Shown: positions 44,921-52,861, counted from the stretch's first letter. The stretch is DNA of 64,000 bases from Bacteroides ovatus (GCF_001314995.1 NZ_CP012938.1:6386001-6450000), one strand, 5' to 3'. Notes: generated from the letters alone by a model not told the origin. Numbers and translations are program-made.

Positions 44921-45286
44921 ATGACAAAGATAGAAAACCAAAACCAGTATGAATGGGCTGTAAAGAGAGTGGAGGATCTTCTTCCGTTAGTGAAGGATGA
45001 TACTCCTTTGAATGATCCTAACAGCATCGAGTTGGAACTTCTTTCTAATCTTGTTGCCGATTATTCAGAGGAACACTTTTCTTTGGGAGAACCTTCGCTT
45101 GTGGATGTTCTGAAGCTTCGTATGTACGAAATGGGGCTCAATCAGAAATCACTGTCACAACTGATAGGAGTTAGTCCTTCGCGTCTTAGTGACTACATTT
45201 CCGGAAAATGTGAGCCGACATTGAAAGTGGCTCGTGAAATAAGTAAAAAGCTGAATATTGATGCTAGTATTGTGCTAGGAGTATAA
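44921..45286 (+). CDS. higA: HigA-type HTH antitoxin
   Basis: Protein of 121 aa from ATG 44921, 4 bp after the higB stop. A GTG at 44903 would overlap higB and adds only 6 residues. The C-terminal Xre HTH reads LKLRMYEMGLNQKSLSQLIGVSPSRLSDYISGKCEPTLKVAREISKKL. The N-terminal part (WAVKRVEDLLPLVKDDTPLNDPNSIELELLSNLVADYSEEHF) is the toxin-binding region of the HigA/COG5499 type. It probably binds the palindrome at 44561-44591. It is followed by a strong terminator. Confidence 0.92.
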   Translation: MTKIENQNQYEWAVKRVEDLLPLVKDDTPLNDPNSIELELLSNLVADYSEEHFSLGEPSLVDVLKLRMYEMGLNQKSLSQLIGVSPSRLSDYISGKCEPTLKVAREISKKLNIDASIVLGV

Positions 45287-45311
45287 CTTCGATTCAGATT
45301 AAAAAAAACAT

Positions 45312-45365
45312 GGTGGGAAATTTGAAAAAGATAACTGTCTTTTTCAAATTTCCCACCGTTTTTTT
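45312..45365 (+). terminator. Strong intrinsic terminator after higA
   Basis: A perfect 20-bp stem (45312-45331 with 45338-45357, loop TAACTG) is followed by G and a T7 run. An A-run precedes it, so it could also terminate leftward transcripts of the VirE_N gene. Confidence 0.88.
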
Positions 45366-45390
45366 GAGGAAGAAAGAGGAAGAAAAAGGA

Positions 45391-45520
45391 AAAAGGTGAG
45401 GGTAGGTGAGGGTAAATTTCTAACATTCGTATTTTTTTTTTTAGAAGAAAATAGAAGAATAGAAATAAGAAATATAAAAATGAAAAGTTGCAAAAGTACC
45501 CTCACCAACCCTCACCTTTT
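45391..45520. repeat. GTGAGGGT-family inverted repeat downstream of VirE_N gene
   Basis: The left arm (45391-45414) contains GGTGAGGGT twice in tandem. The right arm (45497-45520) is its inverse with 23 of 24 positions matching. The arms are 82 nt apart. The core is the same as at 7542-7640 near menE, 38 kb away. Confidence 0.72.
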
Positions 45521-45542
45521 TGCGTGCGAAGGAGATGAAATC

Positions 45543-47660
45543 TTATTCATATAGCCTGTTTGATTTCACCTGTTCCGCATCAATAATGAATACAGCGTAT
45601 CTTCTCCCGTTTTTTCCCTTATGAAATTCGAAGCCGTGTTTGGACATCACTTTTCCCAGTTGGGCTTTGGTTCCGTGAGAATATTGATATCCCGTTCGTT
45701 CGCGAATCAATTCCGCAATTTCAGTGACCGTCAGATAATGCACCTTTTCGAAACGTTCCGGTTTGCGGATATGTGTCAACACCAGTTCTTCTTCCGGTGA
45801 GTGGAAAATGAAATCCTCGTTGTTCTCTTCAATCCGTGAGTTTTCCGATTGGGTGAACCAATACTGATACCCCGGCTTGTTGAGCAGATACTTGATTTGT
45901 GCATACAACTGCGCGTAGTTTATTTTGATAAACTCCATCGAGTCGACATGAAAGCAGAGAAAACGGCGGTTACCTGTGGTGTCGTGAAGCACTTCCTGGT
46001 AATTGCATGTGCCGGCAAAAGAAGCCGTATGAGGAAAGTTCTGCGAACGCCGCGCGTATGGCAGGCGGATGCTGATTACTTTGCGGGTGACTAAATCCTT
46101 GAAGATATTCAGTTCCCGTCCGCTCATCCCTTCAAACTCATCCAGATTGATAAGCATCGCCTGCGCTATTTTAGCCAGATCATCCTTGTTGCTCGGGTTG
46201 ATAAGACCGGTAGAAAGATAGGCGCGCAATTCGGGCGGCAGCAGGTTGTTGATAAACGTAGTCTTTCCGATGTTCTGTATTTCGCTGCAAAGCAACAAAA
46301 CAGTGTGGTTCACCACATCATCTTGTGTGGCGGCAGCGCACATTCCCACCAGATAACGTTCCAGACATTCTACCCAAAATTTCTGGTGACTAGTATGCAC
46401 GCTGTTGGCAAGGATACCGATATAATCCGTTCCGTCCCATTCAGGCAGCGAGTCTAAATACTCGCGAATAGGATGGTAGGTGATGCTGAAGTCGGAGTAG
46501 ATCAGATTCTGAATCGTCTTGACGGTGCACGAATAGCCCAGTTCGTTCATCTCCATCCAAATGCTGTTTTCCATCATTTCGTCGAGAATATGGAAAGGTT
46601 CCGGTTGCTCCGTGTCCGTTTTCCTTCTGCGATATTCCATGATATGAAGCACTTCGTTGTAGCGTGTATCGTAATTTTCTTTGATATGTTGCTCAATCTG
46701 TAACATTCGCTTCTGCGTACTATTCAGCTTGCGGGTGTCGAATTCCTCGTTGTGTCCGTAAGCACTCCCGATCAGTGCGTCCATTTCATCCGCGGGAAGA
46801 TCGGTGAACTGGCTCTTGATAAAAGCTGCCGCCTCTTCCTGGGGGACGCCGTAGCGATTGTACATACAAGCCAAGCAATGCAGGTAGTTGTTCCGGTTGC
46901 CGGTGACGTACTTTTCGGATTTATTGTGATAATAGTTCAGAGTCACCATTAAGGAAGCGTGCGAGGAATGGTAGTTGAGGGCCACTTGTTCGGTGAGGGG
47001 ATTGTTGTCTGGTGCTGTCGTCTTTTTCTTTTTGCCGGATGCCCTTTTCTTCTTTTGAGACTTGAAGAACATCGGTGGCTGTTCCACGATGACAGCTGTG
47101 GCATCGGGATTGAAATAAATATCCGGATCGTAAGAGAACAGGCAAGTGCGGCTAACATCCTGCCCGGAAGTGTCGACCTCAACTCCGCAGAGCTGGGCAT
47201 AAAAGGAAGCGATTTTGTGATAAGCAGCATGATGGAAATCTTCAATTTCCTGAATTGTTTCGGGCAATGTCCCGTCTGTCCGGCATACACGTACCACGAT
47301 TTTCAGTCCCATTCCTTTGGGGCTGATGAAAGCGATGCGGGTGTGGGCACACTTTTTTGCCAGTGCGAGGATGCGTGCCAATGCTTCCTGTGTCTGATGG
47401 TCGATGTCTACCACGATGTATCCCAGATACTTGACGAGAGTTGCGTTTGAACGTCCTCCCCGGTAGTTGGCTGAAAAGGTGATTTCCGGTAGTTCTATTT
47501 TCTTTTCGTTGGCTGCTTTCTCGCCTTGTTCCGCGAAGATTCGGCGCACGTCCTCCACCGTTTCCCGGTATGTGCCGTTGCTGATGGCCGATACGATTTC
47601 TTCTTCTGTCATTTCGGCTATAACGCGGTAAAAGTCTTGAAAGATGGTAAAATGATCCAT
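45543..47660 (-). CDS. BT4734/BF3469-family protein: VirE_N primase-like domain plus VapE helicase-like domain
   Basis: Protein of 705 aa. The N-terminal VirE_N/BT4734-like domain (about 50-195) has YIVVDID (Asp85, Asp87), FISPKGMGLKIVVRV and DVSRTCLFSYDPDIY. This pattern recalls archaeo-eukaryotic primases (inference). A basic linker rich in Lys covers about 200-215. The virulence-associated-E P-loop domain (about 380-590) has Walker A SEIQNIGKTT (Lys466), Walker B MLINLDEFEG (Asp507/Glu508) and a TTGNRR arginine motif. The C-terminus carries a winged-helix-like segment. The order primase-like plus D5/VapE-like helicase is typical of replication proteins of phages and satellites. It is encoded with a DUF4248 gene and opposite HU-like and amidase genes, a set repeated in Bacteroides genomes. 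Function unproven. Confidence 0.88.
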   Translation of the reverse strand: MDHFTIFQDFYRVIAEMTEEEIVSAISNGTYRETVEDVRRIFAEQGEKAANEKKIELPEITFSANYRGGRSNATLVKYLGYIVVDIDHQTQEALARILALAKKCAHTRIAFISPKGMGLKIVVRVCRTDGTLPETIQEIEDFHHAAYHKIASFYAQLCGVEVDTSGQDVSRTCLFSYDPDIYFNPDATAVIVEQPPMFFKSQKKKRASGKKKKTTAPDNNPLTEQVALNYHSSHASLMVTLNYYHNKSEKYVTGNRNNYLHCLACMYNRYGVPQEEAAAFIKSQFTDLPADEMDALIGSAYGHNEEFDTRKLNSTQKRMLQIEQHIKENYDTRYNEVLHIMEYRRRKTDTEQPEPFHILDEMMENSIWMEMNELGYSCTVKTIQNLIYSDFSITYHPIREYLDSLPEWDGTDYIGILANSVHTSHQKFWVECLERYLVGMCAAATQDDVVNHTVLLLCSEIQNIGKTTFINNLLPPELRAYLSTGLINPSNKDDLAKIAQAMLINLDEFEGMSGRELNIFKDLVTRKVISIRLPYARRSQNFPHTASFAGTCNYQEVLHDTTGNRRFLCFHVDSMEFIKINYAQLYAQIKYLLNKPGYQYWFTQSENSRIEENNEDFIFHSPEEELVLTHIRKPERFEKVHYLTVTEIAELIRERTGYQYSHGTKAQLGKVMSKHGFEFHKGKNGRRYAVFIIDAEQVKSNRLYE

Positions 47661-47747
47661 GTTGGTTTGTTCTTTTTAATTTGCGGTTGCAAAGAAATTT
47701 GTTTGTAAAATAATAGAATGGAACTTTTCGTTTTTTTGATTAAGTTC

Positions 47748-47978
47748 TTAGGGTTCTCCCAAATAGCGTATGATCGTTGCCACCTGCCGGGGAGAGAGAA
47801 GGCGGTTGCGGGCACGATAGCCTTCTTGTTCGAGTTCTTGCAGGAGCGGAAGGTTGTAGACAATCCAACGACGTAGTATTTGTAAGGCTACTTTGAGGCA
47901 TACGTTGGGGTTGTAAAGATGAGCTAGTTCCGACTTTTTATAAGTGCGGATAAGAAATGGCTGGTCCGGATAATACAT
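47748..47978 (-). CDS. DUF4248 small protein
   Basis: Protein of 76 aa: FLIRTYKKSELAHLYNPNVCLKVALQILRRWIVYN then LLPLLQELEQEGYRARNRLLSPRQVATIIRYLGEP. The pattern matches DUF4248, a Bacteroides family almost always found beside VirE_N/BT4734 proteins. The helical LSPRQVATIIRYLG end and basic character suggest nucleic-acid or protein binding, but nothing is established. It lies 87 bp upstream of the VirE_N gene on the same strand. Confidence 0.85.
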   Translation of the reverse strand: MYYPDQPFLIRTYKKSELAHLYNPNVCLKVALQILRRWIVYNLPLLQELEQEGYRARNRLLSPRQVATIIRYLGEP

Positions 47979-48171
47979 GATGAATGATGTTTGGTTTATG
48001 CTATAAAGTTACTGAAAATTAATGGTTTATTAAAAGAATAACGTCATTATTATTCATAGAGTATCAGGAAACTTCGTTGGGGAATCCGGAGGATGGAAAA
48101 TGTGTTATCTTTATGTCGTTAACAAATAAGGAACGCGTTCGAAATGTGTGAAATCTTAAAATTATTTTATT

Positions 48172-48675
48172 ATGGCAATGACAGTAACTTATTCAGTAGT
48201 GCCGCGCAAGAATCCTGCCAAAAAGGATGAGTCGGCAAAGTATTACGCGCAGGCACAGGCTTCGGGAGAGTTGGATTTTGAAGAGTTGTGCGAAGGAATC
48301 ACCAGTCGGTCTACCTGTACGGAGACAGATGTGCGTGCCGCCATTTCGGGTATTCTTTATGAGGCGAAGCGTGCGTTGAAAGCGGGAAGAATAGTCCGGT
48401 TGGGTGATTTGGGCAGTTTGCAGATCGGGTTGAACAGTGAAGGAGCTGTGTCGGTCAAGGAGTTTTCAAGTTCGCTGATTACGGCTGCCCATATTATTTT
48501 CCGTCCCGGAAAGACGTTGGCGGACATCACGAAGATTCTTAGCTACCAACAAGTAACGACGCGTGCGGTGATCCAAACGGGCGGTAGCGGCAATGAAGGA
48601 GAAGACGATGACAAAGGTTCCGGTGGTGGTTCAGACGGTGGTGGAAGCGGAGAAGCTCCGGATCCGGCAGCATGA
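48172..48675 (+). CDS. HU-family (HU-HIG-like) DNA-binding protein
   Basis: Protein of 167 aa. The core (about 1-128) is an extended HU/IHF-like fold: MAMTVTYSVVPRKNPAKKDESAKYYAQAQASGELDFEELCEGI, then IVRLGDLGSLQIGL and a FRPGK segment at the end of the arm region. The C-terminal tail (about 137-167) is Gly/Ser/Asp-rich and probably disordered. This subfamily recurs in Bacteroides next to VirE_N/DUF4248 genes. It is divergent from DUF4248 and heads a compact three-gene operon. Its stop overlaps the next start (ATGA). A second in-frame ATG at 48178 is an alternative start. Confidence 0.9.
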   Translation: MAMTVTYSVVPRKNPAKKDESAKYYAQAQASGELDFEELCEGITSRSTCTETDVRAAISGILYEAKRALKAGRIVRLGDLGSLQIGLNSEGAVSVKEFSSSLITAAHIIFRPGKTLADITKILSYQQVTTRAVIQTGGSGNEGEDDDKGSGGGSDGGGSGEAPDPAA

Positions 48676-48863
48676 TAACTTTAATATTAGATCAAATGAA
48701 AGAAATTGTAACTAAGATTTTGGATGTAATCATGTTCCTTGTGCCTTTCTTCGGAAAAAGAAAGCGGAACAGAATTGTGAGAGAGGTGCGCTTCAATGCT
48801 ACCCATAAGGAAGTGTGTAATGTGAAAACGACGGAAAGGGAGAAGGACGATGAGAAAGATTAG
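48672..48863 (+). CDS. 63-aa membrane peptide, holin-like topology
   Basis: No family recognised. It has a single hydrophobic stretch (ILDVIMFLVPFFG, about residues 16-28) immediately followed by a basic cluster (KRKRNR) and a charged tail rich in Glu, Lys and Asp. The layout recalls small holin or membrane-active peptides, and the next gene encodes a peptidoglycan amidase. The gene is locked in the operon by overlaps: 4 nt (ATGA) with the HU-like gene and 14 nt with the amidase gene. This supports a real translated gene with coupled expression. The holin role is speculation. Confidence 0.7.
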   Translation: MITLILDQMKEIVTKILDVIMFLVPFFGKRKRNRIVREVRFNATHKEVCNVKTTEREKDDEKD

Positions 48864-49293
48864 TCTGATTGTGATTCACTGCTCTGCTACCCGTGTCGAT
48901 CGCGACTTCACGGCGAAGGATGTGGACACTGCCCATCGCTTTCGGGGCTTTTCGTGTTGGGGGTATCATTATTATATCCGCAAGTCGGGACAGATAGAAC
49001 CGATGAGGGATGAAGATACGGTGGGTGCTCATGCACGCGGTTTTAATGCGATTAGTTTAGGGGTGTGCTATGAAGGCGGGCTGGATGAGAACGGAAAGGC
49101 AGCAGATACGCGTACTTCCCGCCAGAAAGAGGCGATGCATCGCCTGGTAAACGAGTTGTTGCAGCGTTATTCGGAGGCAAAGGTGGTCGGTCATCGGGAC
49201 TTGAGTCCTGACACCAATTATAATGGAATTGTTGACCCTTGGGAGCGGATCAAAGAGTGTCCCTGTTTCGAGGTGAAAGCAGAGACATGGTGA
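48850..49293 (+). CDS. N-acetylmuramoyl-L-alanine amidase (T7-lysozyme-like)
   Basis: Amidase_2-family protein of 147 aa, the size of phage T7 lysozyme. Zinc-site candidates are VIHCSAT (His near 14), VVGHRDLSPD (second His) and the late ECPCF cysteines. RFRGFSCWGYHYYIRKSGQIEP and VGAHARGFNAISLGVCYEGG are family hallmarks. There is no signal peptide, so export would need a partner such as the membrane peptide encoded just upstream, as for phage endolysins. Such amidases accompany the HU-like/VirE_N module across Bacteroides. Confidence 0.92.
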   Translation: MRKISLIVIHCSATRVDRDFTAKDVDTAHRFRGFSCWGYHYYIRKSGQIEPMRDEDTVGAHARGFNAISLGVCYEGGLDENGKAADTRTSRQKEAMHRLVNELLQRYSEAKVVGHRDLSPDTNYNGIVDPWERIKECPCFEVKAETW

Positions 49294-49310
49294 TTTTTAT
49301 CCTATTTATT

Positions 49311-49338
49311 ACTGTGGTGGTTAATTGACCACCACAGT
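49311..49338. repeat. 11-bp perfect palindrome at convergent amidase/pflA ends
   Basis: ACTGTGGTGGT, loop TAATTG, ACCACCACAGT. The last four codons and stop of pflA lie inside it. No T-run follows on either strand. It may protect both convergent transcripts. Confidence 0.6.
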
Positions 49339-50049
49339 AGTGAAATACTCTTTAAATACCTCCGCAGCTTTTTCAAGTTGTTCGGGGGTATTTTCTTTTA
49401 CGTCTTTCAGCTTGTATTCCTGCTCCATCGCTTCATACTTATGTACGCCTAATGTATGATAAGGCAGGATTTCCACTCGTTGCACCATCTTATATTTTCC
49501 CAGAGCTTCTCCTAAACGGCGGATGTCTTCCTCGAAATCGCTGTATCCGGGCACTAATACATAACGCAGCCAGAAAGGTTTCTCGTTTTCTTCCAGCCAT
49601 GCTGCCGTGCGGATGGTTTGCTCGTTACTTCTTCCGGTCAGTGCTTGATGGCGTGCCGGATTGAACTCTTTAATATCCAGCAATACAAGATCCGTCAGTT
49701 TGAAAAGTTCTTCAACTTCTTCGTTCCAGATACCGCCGTTGCTGTCTATGCATACATGTATTCCCTTTTCTTTCAGTTCACGCACTAAAGGGACTAGTGC
49801 TTTGGCCTGAAACGTAGGTTCTCCTCCGGAGAAAGTGACTCCTCCGCGTTTCCCGAAAAAAGGACGTTGGCTCATAGCCATGCGGACGATTTCTTCCGGT
49901 GGGGTAGGTGTGCCTCCTTTTCCGGCTATCGTGTCGGGGTTGGCACAATACAGGCAGCGGAAATTGCATCCTTGAAGAAAAACGACGAGCCGTAAGCCCG
50001 GCCCGTCGAATGTTCCCATACTTTCGTATGAATGTACGTTTATCGTCAT
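49321..50049 (-). CDS. pflA: Pyruvate formate-lyase activating enzyme
   Basis: Radical SAM protein of 242 aa that installs the glycyl radical on PflB. The N-terminal SYESMGTFDGPGLR is followed by the 4Fe-4S motif GCNFRCLYC (Cys28, Cys32, Cys35). The SAM-binding FSGGEP and the later DIKEF segment are as in E. coli PflA. It is 15 bp downstream of pflB on the same strand, the usual order. The C-terminal VVVN tail is encoded within a palindrome. Confidence 0.95.
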   Translation of the reverse strand: MTINVHSYESMGTFDGPGLRLVVFLQGCNFRCLYCANPDTIAGKGGTPTPPEEIVRMAMSQRPFFGKRGGVTFSGGEPTFQAKALVPLVRELKEKGIHVCIDSNGGIWNEEVEELFKLTDLVLLDIKEFNPARHQALTGRSNEQTIRTAAWLEENEKPFWLRYVLVPGYSDFEEDIRRLGEALGKYKMVQRVEILPYHTLGVHKYEAMEQEYKLKDVKENTPEQLEKAAEVFKEYFTTVVVN

Positions 50050-50064
50050 ATTGAGTAGATCTGA

Positions 50065-52293
50065 TTACATACGTTCGTGGAAGCTACGGCTGATTACTTC
50101 CAATTGATGTTCGCGGCTCAACTTCACGAAGTTTACGGCATAACCGGAAACACGGATGGTGAGTTGCGGATATTTTTCCGGATGTTCCATGGCATCGTAA
50201 AGCATTTCACGGTTCAGTACGTTCACGTTCAGGTGGTGAGCGCCTTTGGTGAAATAGCCATCCATCATTGTCACCAGATTTTCTACGCGATCCTCTTCAG
50301 TAGCTCCCAGTGATTTGGGGACGATGGAGAAAGTGTTGCTGATACCGTCCTGTGAGTCGCGGTAACGTAATTTCGCTACGGAACTCAAAGAGGCGATGGC
50401 ACCGTTCTTGTCACGTCCGTGCATAGGGTTGGCTCCCGGAGCAAAAGCGACACCTTTGGCGCGTCCGTCGGGAGTAGCACCTGTCTTCTTGCCATACATC
50501 ACGTTGGAAGTGATGGTGAGCAAAGATAAAGTAGGACGGGCATTTTTGTAAACCGGAAGTTTCTTCAATTCTTCGCTGAAGAAATAGACCAGGTCAACAC
50601 CCAGGTGGTCTACCTTGTCGTTGTCATTACCGAAGCAAGGGAATTCGCCTTGAATATCGAAACCTTCTGTCAGACCGATGTCATTGCGGCGTGCGGTCAC
50701 TTTGGCATATTTGATGGCCGACAGTGAATCGAGGGCGATAGAAAGTCCGGCTACACCATAAGCAAGGTTGATGCGTGGGTTGGTATCTACAAGAGCCATT
50801 TGGGCTTTTTCGTAGTAATACTTATCATGCATATAATGGATGATGTTCATCGCTTCGTTGTAAACACGGGCGATTTCCGTCAATACCTTCTTGTAGTTGC
50901 TCATTACTTCTTCGAAGTTCAGTGTGTCGCTGGTTAGTACGGGGATATTTTTCACCATTACCGTACCGGTGTTTTCGCAACGTCCGCCGTTGATGGCAAG
51001 CAACAGGGCTTTTGCCAGGTTGCAACGTGCGCCGAAGAATTGGATTTGTTTTCCGATTTCCTGATAAGATACGCAGCATGCGATTCCGTAATCGTCAGAC
51101 TGGCGCACTTCACGCATCAGGTCGTCGTTTTCATATTGGATGGAAGAAGTGTCGATAGATACTTTTGCGCAGAATTCTTTGAATCCTTCCGGCAGTTCCG
51201 GGCTCCACAATACAGTCAGGTTCGGTTCCGGTGAAGGGCCGAGGTTGTAGAGTGTTTGCAGGAAGCGGAAAGAAGTCTTTGTCACCTTCGTGCGTCCGTC
51301 GTTGAGGCGTCCACCCAGGGATTCGGTTACCCATGTCGGGTCGCCGGCAAAGATGTCGTTGTAAGATTGCATACGCAGGTGACGCACCATACGCAGTTTG
51401 ATGACAAACTGGTCGATCAGCTCCTGTGCGAAAGATTCTGTGATGGTTCCTTTGCTCAATTCATATTCCATATAAATGTCGAGGAACGAAGAGACGTTAC
51501 CTAGTGACATAGCAGCACCGTCTTGTTCTTTTACGGCAGCGAGGTAAGCCATGTATACCCATTGTACTGCTTCTTGTGCGGTGTAGGCAGGACGGCTCAA
51601 GTCGAGTCCGTAGTATTCGCCCATTACCTTCATGTCCTTCAATGCCTTGATTTGCTCTGCCACTTCTTCGCGCAGGCGGATGCGGGCATCGGTCATCGGA
51701 CCGGTAAGGTTACGCAAGTCTTCTTTTTTTGCCTCAATCAGTCGGTCGATACCATAGAGAGCCATACGGCGGTAGTCGCCGATGATACGTCCGCGGGCAT
51801 AGTTGTCAGGAAGTCCGGTGAGGAATCCCAGAGAACGGAACGAACGGATTTCTTCGGTATATACGTCAAATACTCCGTCATTGTGTGTCTTGCGGTAGTG
51901 AGTGAATATATCTTTTACACGGTCGTCCACTTCCACGCCGTTTTCGTGGCAGGCTTTGCTCACCACGTTGATACCTCCGAAAGGTTTGATTGCACGTTTC
52001 AGAAGTTCGTCTGTTTGCAGACCGACGATCAGTTCGTTTTCTTTGTCGATATATCCGGCTTTATGAGAAGTGATGGTTGAGACGGTGACATTATCCAGTG
52101 AGCGTACTCCGTTATTGGCTCTTTCTTCTGCCAGTGCTTCGAGGCAGCGGTTCCATACAGCTTTTGTGCGTTCGGTAGGTCCTTCGAGGAAAGAAGCATC
52201 TCCGTAATACGGAGTGATGTTATGACTTACGAAATCTCTGACATTGATTTCAGTGCTCCAAAGACCGTCTTTAAAGATCTTATTTAATTCCAT
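50065..52293 (-). CDS. pflB: Formate C-acetyltransferase (pyruvate formate-lyase)
   Basis: Glycyl-radical enzyme of 742 aa that converts pyruvate and CoA to acetyl-CoA and formate under anaerobic conditions. The active-site adjacent cysteines are in [13 protein letters not shown]. The glycyl-radical loop [17 protein letters not shown] lies near the C-terminus. Full family length and motifs indicate true PFL rather than a diol dehydratase paralogue. It is co-transcribed with pflA. The upstream region contains a palindrome at 52383-52408 and a -7 box at 52340. Confidence 0.97.
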   Translation of the reverse strand: MELNKIFKDGLWSTEINVRDFVSHNITPYYGDASFLEGPTERTKAVWNRCLEALAEERANNGVRSLDNVTVSTITSHKAGYIDKENELIVGLQTDELLKRAIKPFGGINVVSKACHENGVEVDDRVKDIFTHYRKTHNDGVFDVYTEEIRSFRSLGFLTGLPDNYARGRIIGDYRRMALYGIDRLIEAKKEDLRNLTGPMTDARIRLREEVAEQIKALKDMKVMGEYYGLDLSRPAYTAQEAVQWVYMAYLAAVKEQDGAAMSLGNVSSFLDIYMEYELSKGTITESFAQELIDQFVIKLRMVRHLRMQSYNDIFAGDPTWVTESLGGRLNDGRTKVTKTSFRFLQTLYNLGPSPEPNLTVLWSPELPEGFKEFCAKVSIDTSSIQYENDDLMREVRQSDDYGIACCVSYQEIGKQIQFFGARCNLAKALLLAINGGRCENTGTVMVKNIPVLTSDTLNFEEVMSNYKKVLTEIARVYNEAMNIIHYMHDKYYYEKAQMALVDTNPRINLAYGVAGLSIALDSLSAIKYAKVTARRNDIGLTEGFDIQGEFPCFGNDNDKVDHLGVDLVYFFSEELKKLPVYKNARPTLSLLTITSNVMYGKKTGATPDGRAKGVAFAPGANPMHGRDKNGAIASLSSVAKLRYRDSQDGISNTFSIVPKSLGATEEDRVENLVTMMDGYFTKGAHHLNVNVLNREMLYDAMEHPEKYPQLTIRVSGYAVNFVKLSREHQLEVISRSFHERM

Positions 52294-52339
52294 AAATGAT
52301 AAAATTAGAGGTTGTAGTTATCCTTTTCTTTAGAGCGCA

Positions 52340-52347
52340 CAAAGTTA
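52340..52347 (-). promoter_or_regulatory. pflB -7 promoter box
   Basis: TAACTTTG on the minus strand, 46 bp before the pflB ATG. No clear -33 TTTG at the usual spacing, which suggests activator dependence. Confidence 0.5.
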
Positions 52348-52382
52348 CAACGTTTTTTCATATAATCAGCATAAATATGCTC

Positions 52383-52408
52383 TATTTTATGCTTTTCAAC
52401 ATAAAATA
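52383..52408. promoter_or_regulatory. Palindrome upstream of pflB, possible operator
   Basis: TATTTTATG (52383-52391) and CATAAAATA (52400-52408) form a perfect 9-bp inverted repeat with an 8-nt spacer. It lies 36 bp upstream of the pflB -7 box, where an activator would bind. A smaller GCATA-AA-TATGC symmetry adjoins it at 52369-52380. Confidence 0.5.
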
Positions 52409-52464
52409 CCTAGATATTGCTATTCTTTGGAAATGATGTTCGTGATTTTTTTTTGTGAAAACTC

Positions 52465-52494
52465 TTGTATGTTTAAAATATATTCGTACCTTTG
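52465..52494 (+). promoter_or_regulatory. Promoter of tRNA-Ser gene
   Basis: -33 TTG (52465-52467), a 19-nt spacer and -7 TACCTTTG (52487-52494), about 40 bp before the mature tRNA start. Confidence 0.75.
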
Positions 52495-52534
52495 CACCGC
52501 TTTTAACGAAAAGCACTTCTGATAAAGAAGTTTT

Positions 52535-52619
52535 GGAGAGGTGGCAGAGTGGTCGATTGCGGCGGTCTTGAAAACCGTTGTACTGCGAGGTACCCGGGGT
52601 TCGAATCCCTGTCTCTCCG
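52535..52619 (+). tRNA. tRNA-Ser (anticodon TGA)
   Basis: A 7-bp acceptor stem (GGAGAGG with TCTCTCC, last pair G-U) and discriminator G. The anticodon loop CTTGAAA gives UGA, which reads UCA/UCG-type Ser codons. It has a long variable arm and a T-loop GTTCGAATC. Length is 85 nt. The CCA end is not encoded. Confidence 0.95.
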
Positions 52620-52621
52620 CT

Positions 52622-52652
52622 AGAAAGCAGCTTTTTGCTGCTTTCTGTTTTT
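52622..52652 (+). terminator. Hairpin with T-run between the two tRNA-Ser genes
   Basis: AGAAAGCAGC, loop TTTTT, GCTGCTTTCT (perfect 10-bp stem), followed by GTTTTT. It looks like an intrinsic terminator. No separate promoter is evident for the second tRNA, so partial read-through or processing is possible. Confidence 0.75.
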
Positions 52653-52685
52653 ATGGAGAGTTTTTTCTCTAGTTGGTAATTGTAA

Positions 52686-52773
52686 GGAGAGGTGCTCGAG
52701 TGGTTGAAGAGGCACGCCTGGAAAGCGTGTATACCCCTAAAGGGTATCACGAGTTCGAATCTCGTTCTCTCCG
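52686..52773 (+). tRNA. tRNA-Ser (anticodon GGA)
   Basis: Acceptor stem GGAGAGG with TCTCTCC and discriminator G. The anticodon loop CTGGAAA gives GGA, which reads UCU/UCC. The long variable arm contains a hairpin (ATACCCCTAAAGGGTAT), and the T-loop is GTTCGAATC. Length is 88 nt, CCA not encoded. The acceptor stem is identical to that of the upstream tRNA-Ser. Confidence 0.95.
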
Positions 52774-52802
52774 CATCATTTTTTTACATTTTAATATTAA
52801 TG

Positions 52803-52840
52803 AACGGCTGTTTTGACTTATCAAGGCAGCCGTTTGTTTT
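52803..52840 (+). terminator. Terminator after tRNA-Ser (GGA)
   Basis: AACGGCTG (52803-52810) pairs with CAGCCGTT (52827-52834), with an inner TTGA/TCAA pairing, followed by TGTTTT. It is convergent with hydC, which ends at 52862. Confidence 0.7.
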
Positions 52841-52861
52841 ATATTGTTTTCGGGAATTCGG

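Noticed and set aside
46959..47450. 163-aa plus-strand frame inside the VirE_N gene
   Set aside because: It is antisense to a gene with clear domain motifs. The Cys/Phe-rich composition is typical of a shadow frame.
43434..49320. Complete prophage or integrative element
   Set aside because: No integrase, transposase, capsid, terminase or clear flanking direct repeats were found. Only replication-like and lysis-like genes are present.
51523..52080. 185-aa plus-strand frame inside pflB
   Set aside because: It is antisense to a strongly conserved gene with no independent signals.
52383..52408. Canonical FNR box upstream of pflB
   Set aside because: The half-sites TATTTTATG/CATAAAATA do not match TTGAT-N4-ATCAA, so only a generic operator is proposed.
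52382..52750. Minus-strand frame and a plus-strand frame (52692-53072) over the tRNA region
   Set aside because: Both read through mature tRNA genes and terminators and are translated tRNA artefacts.
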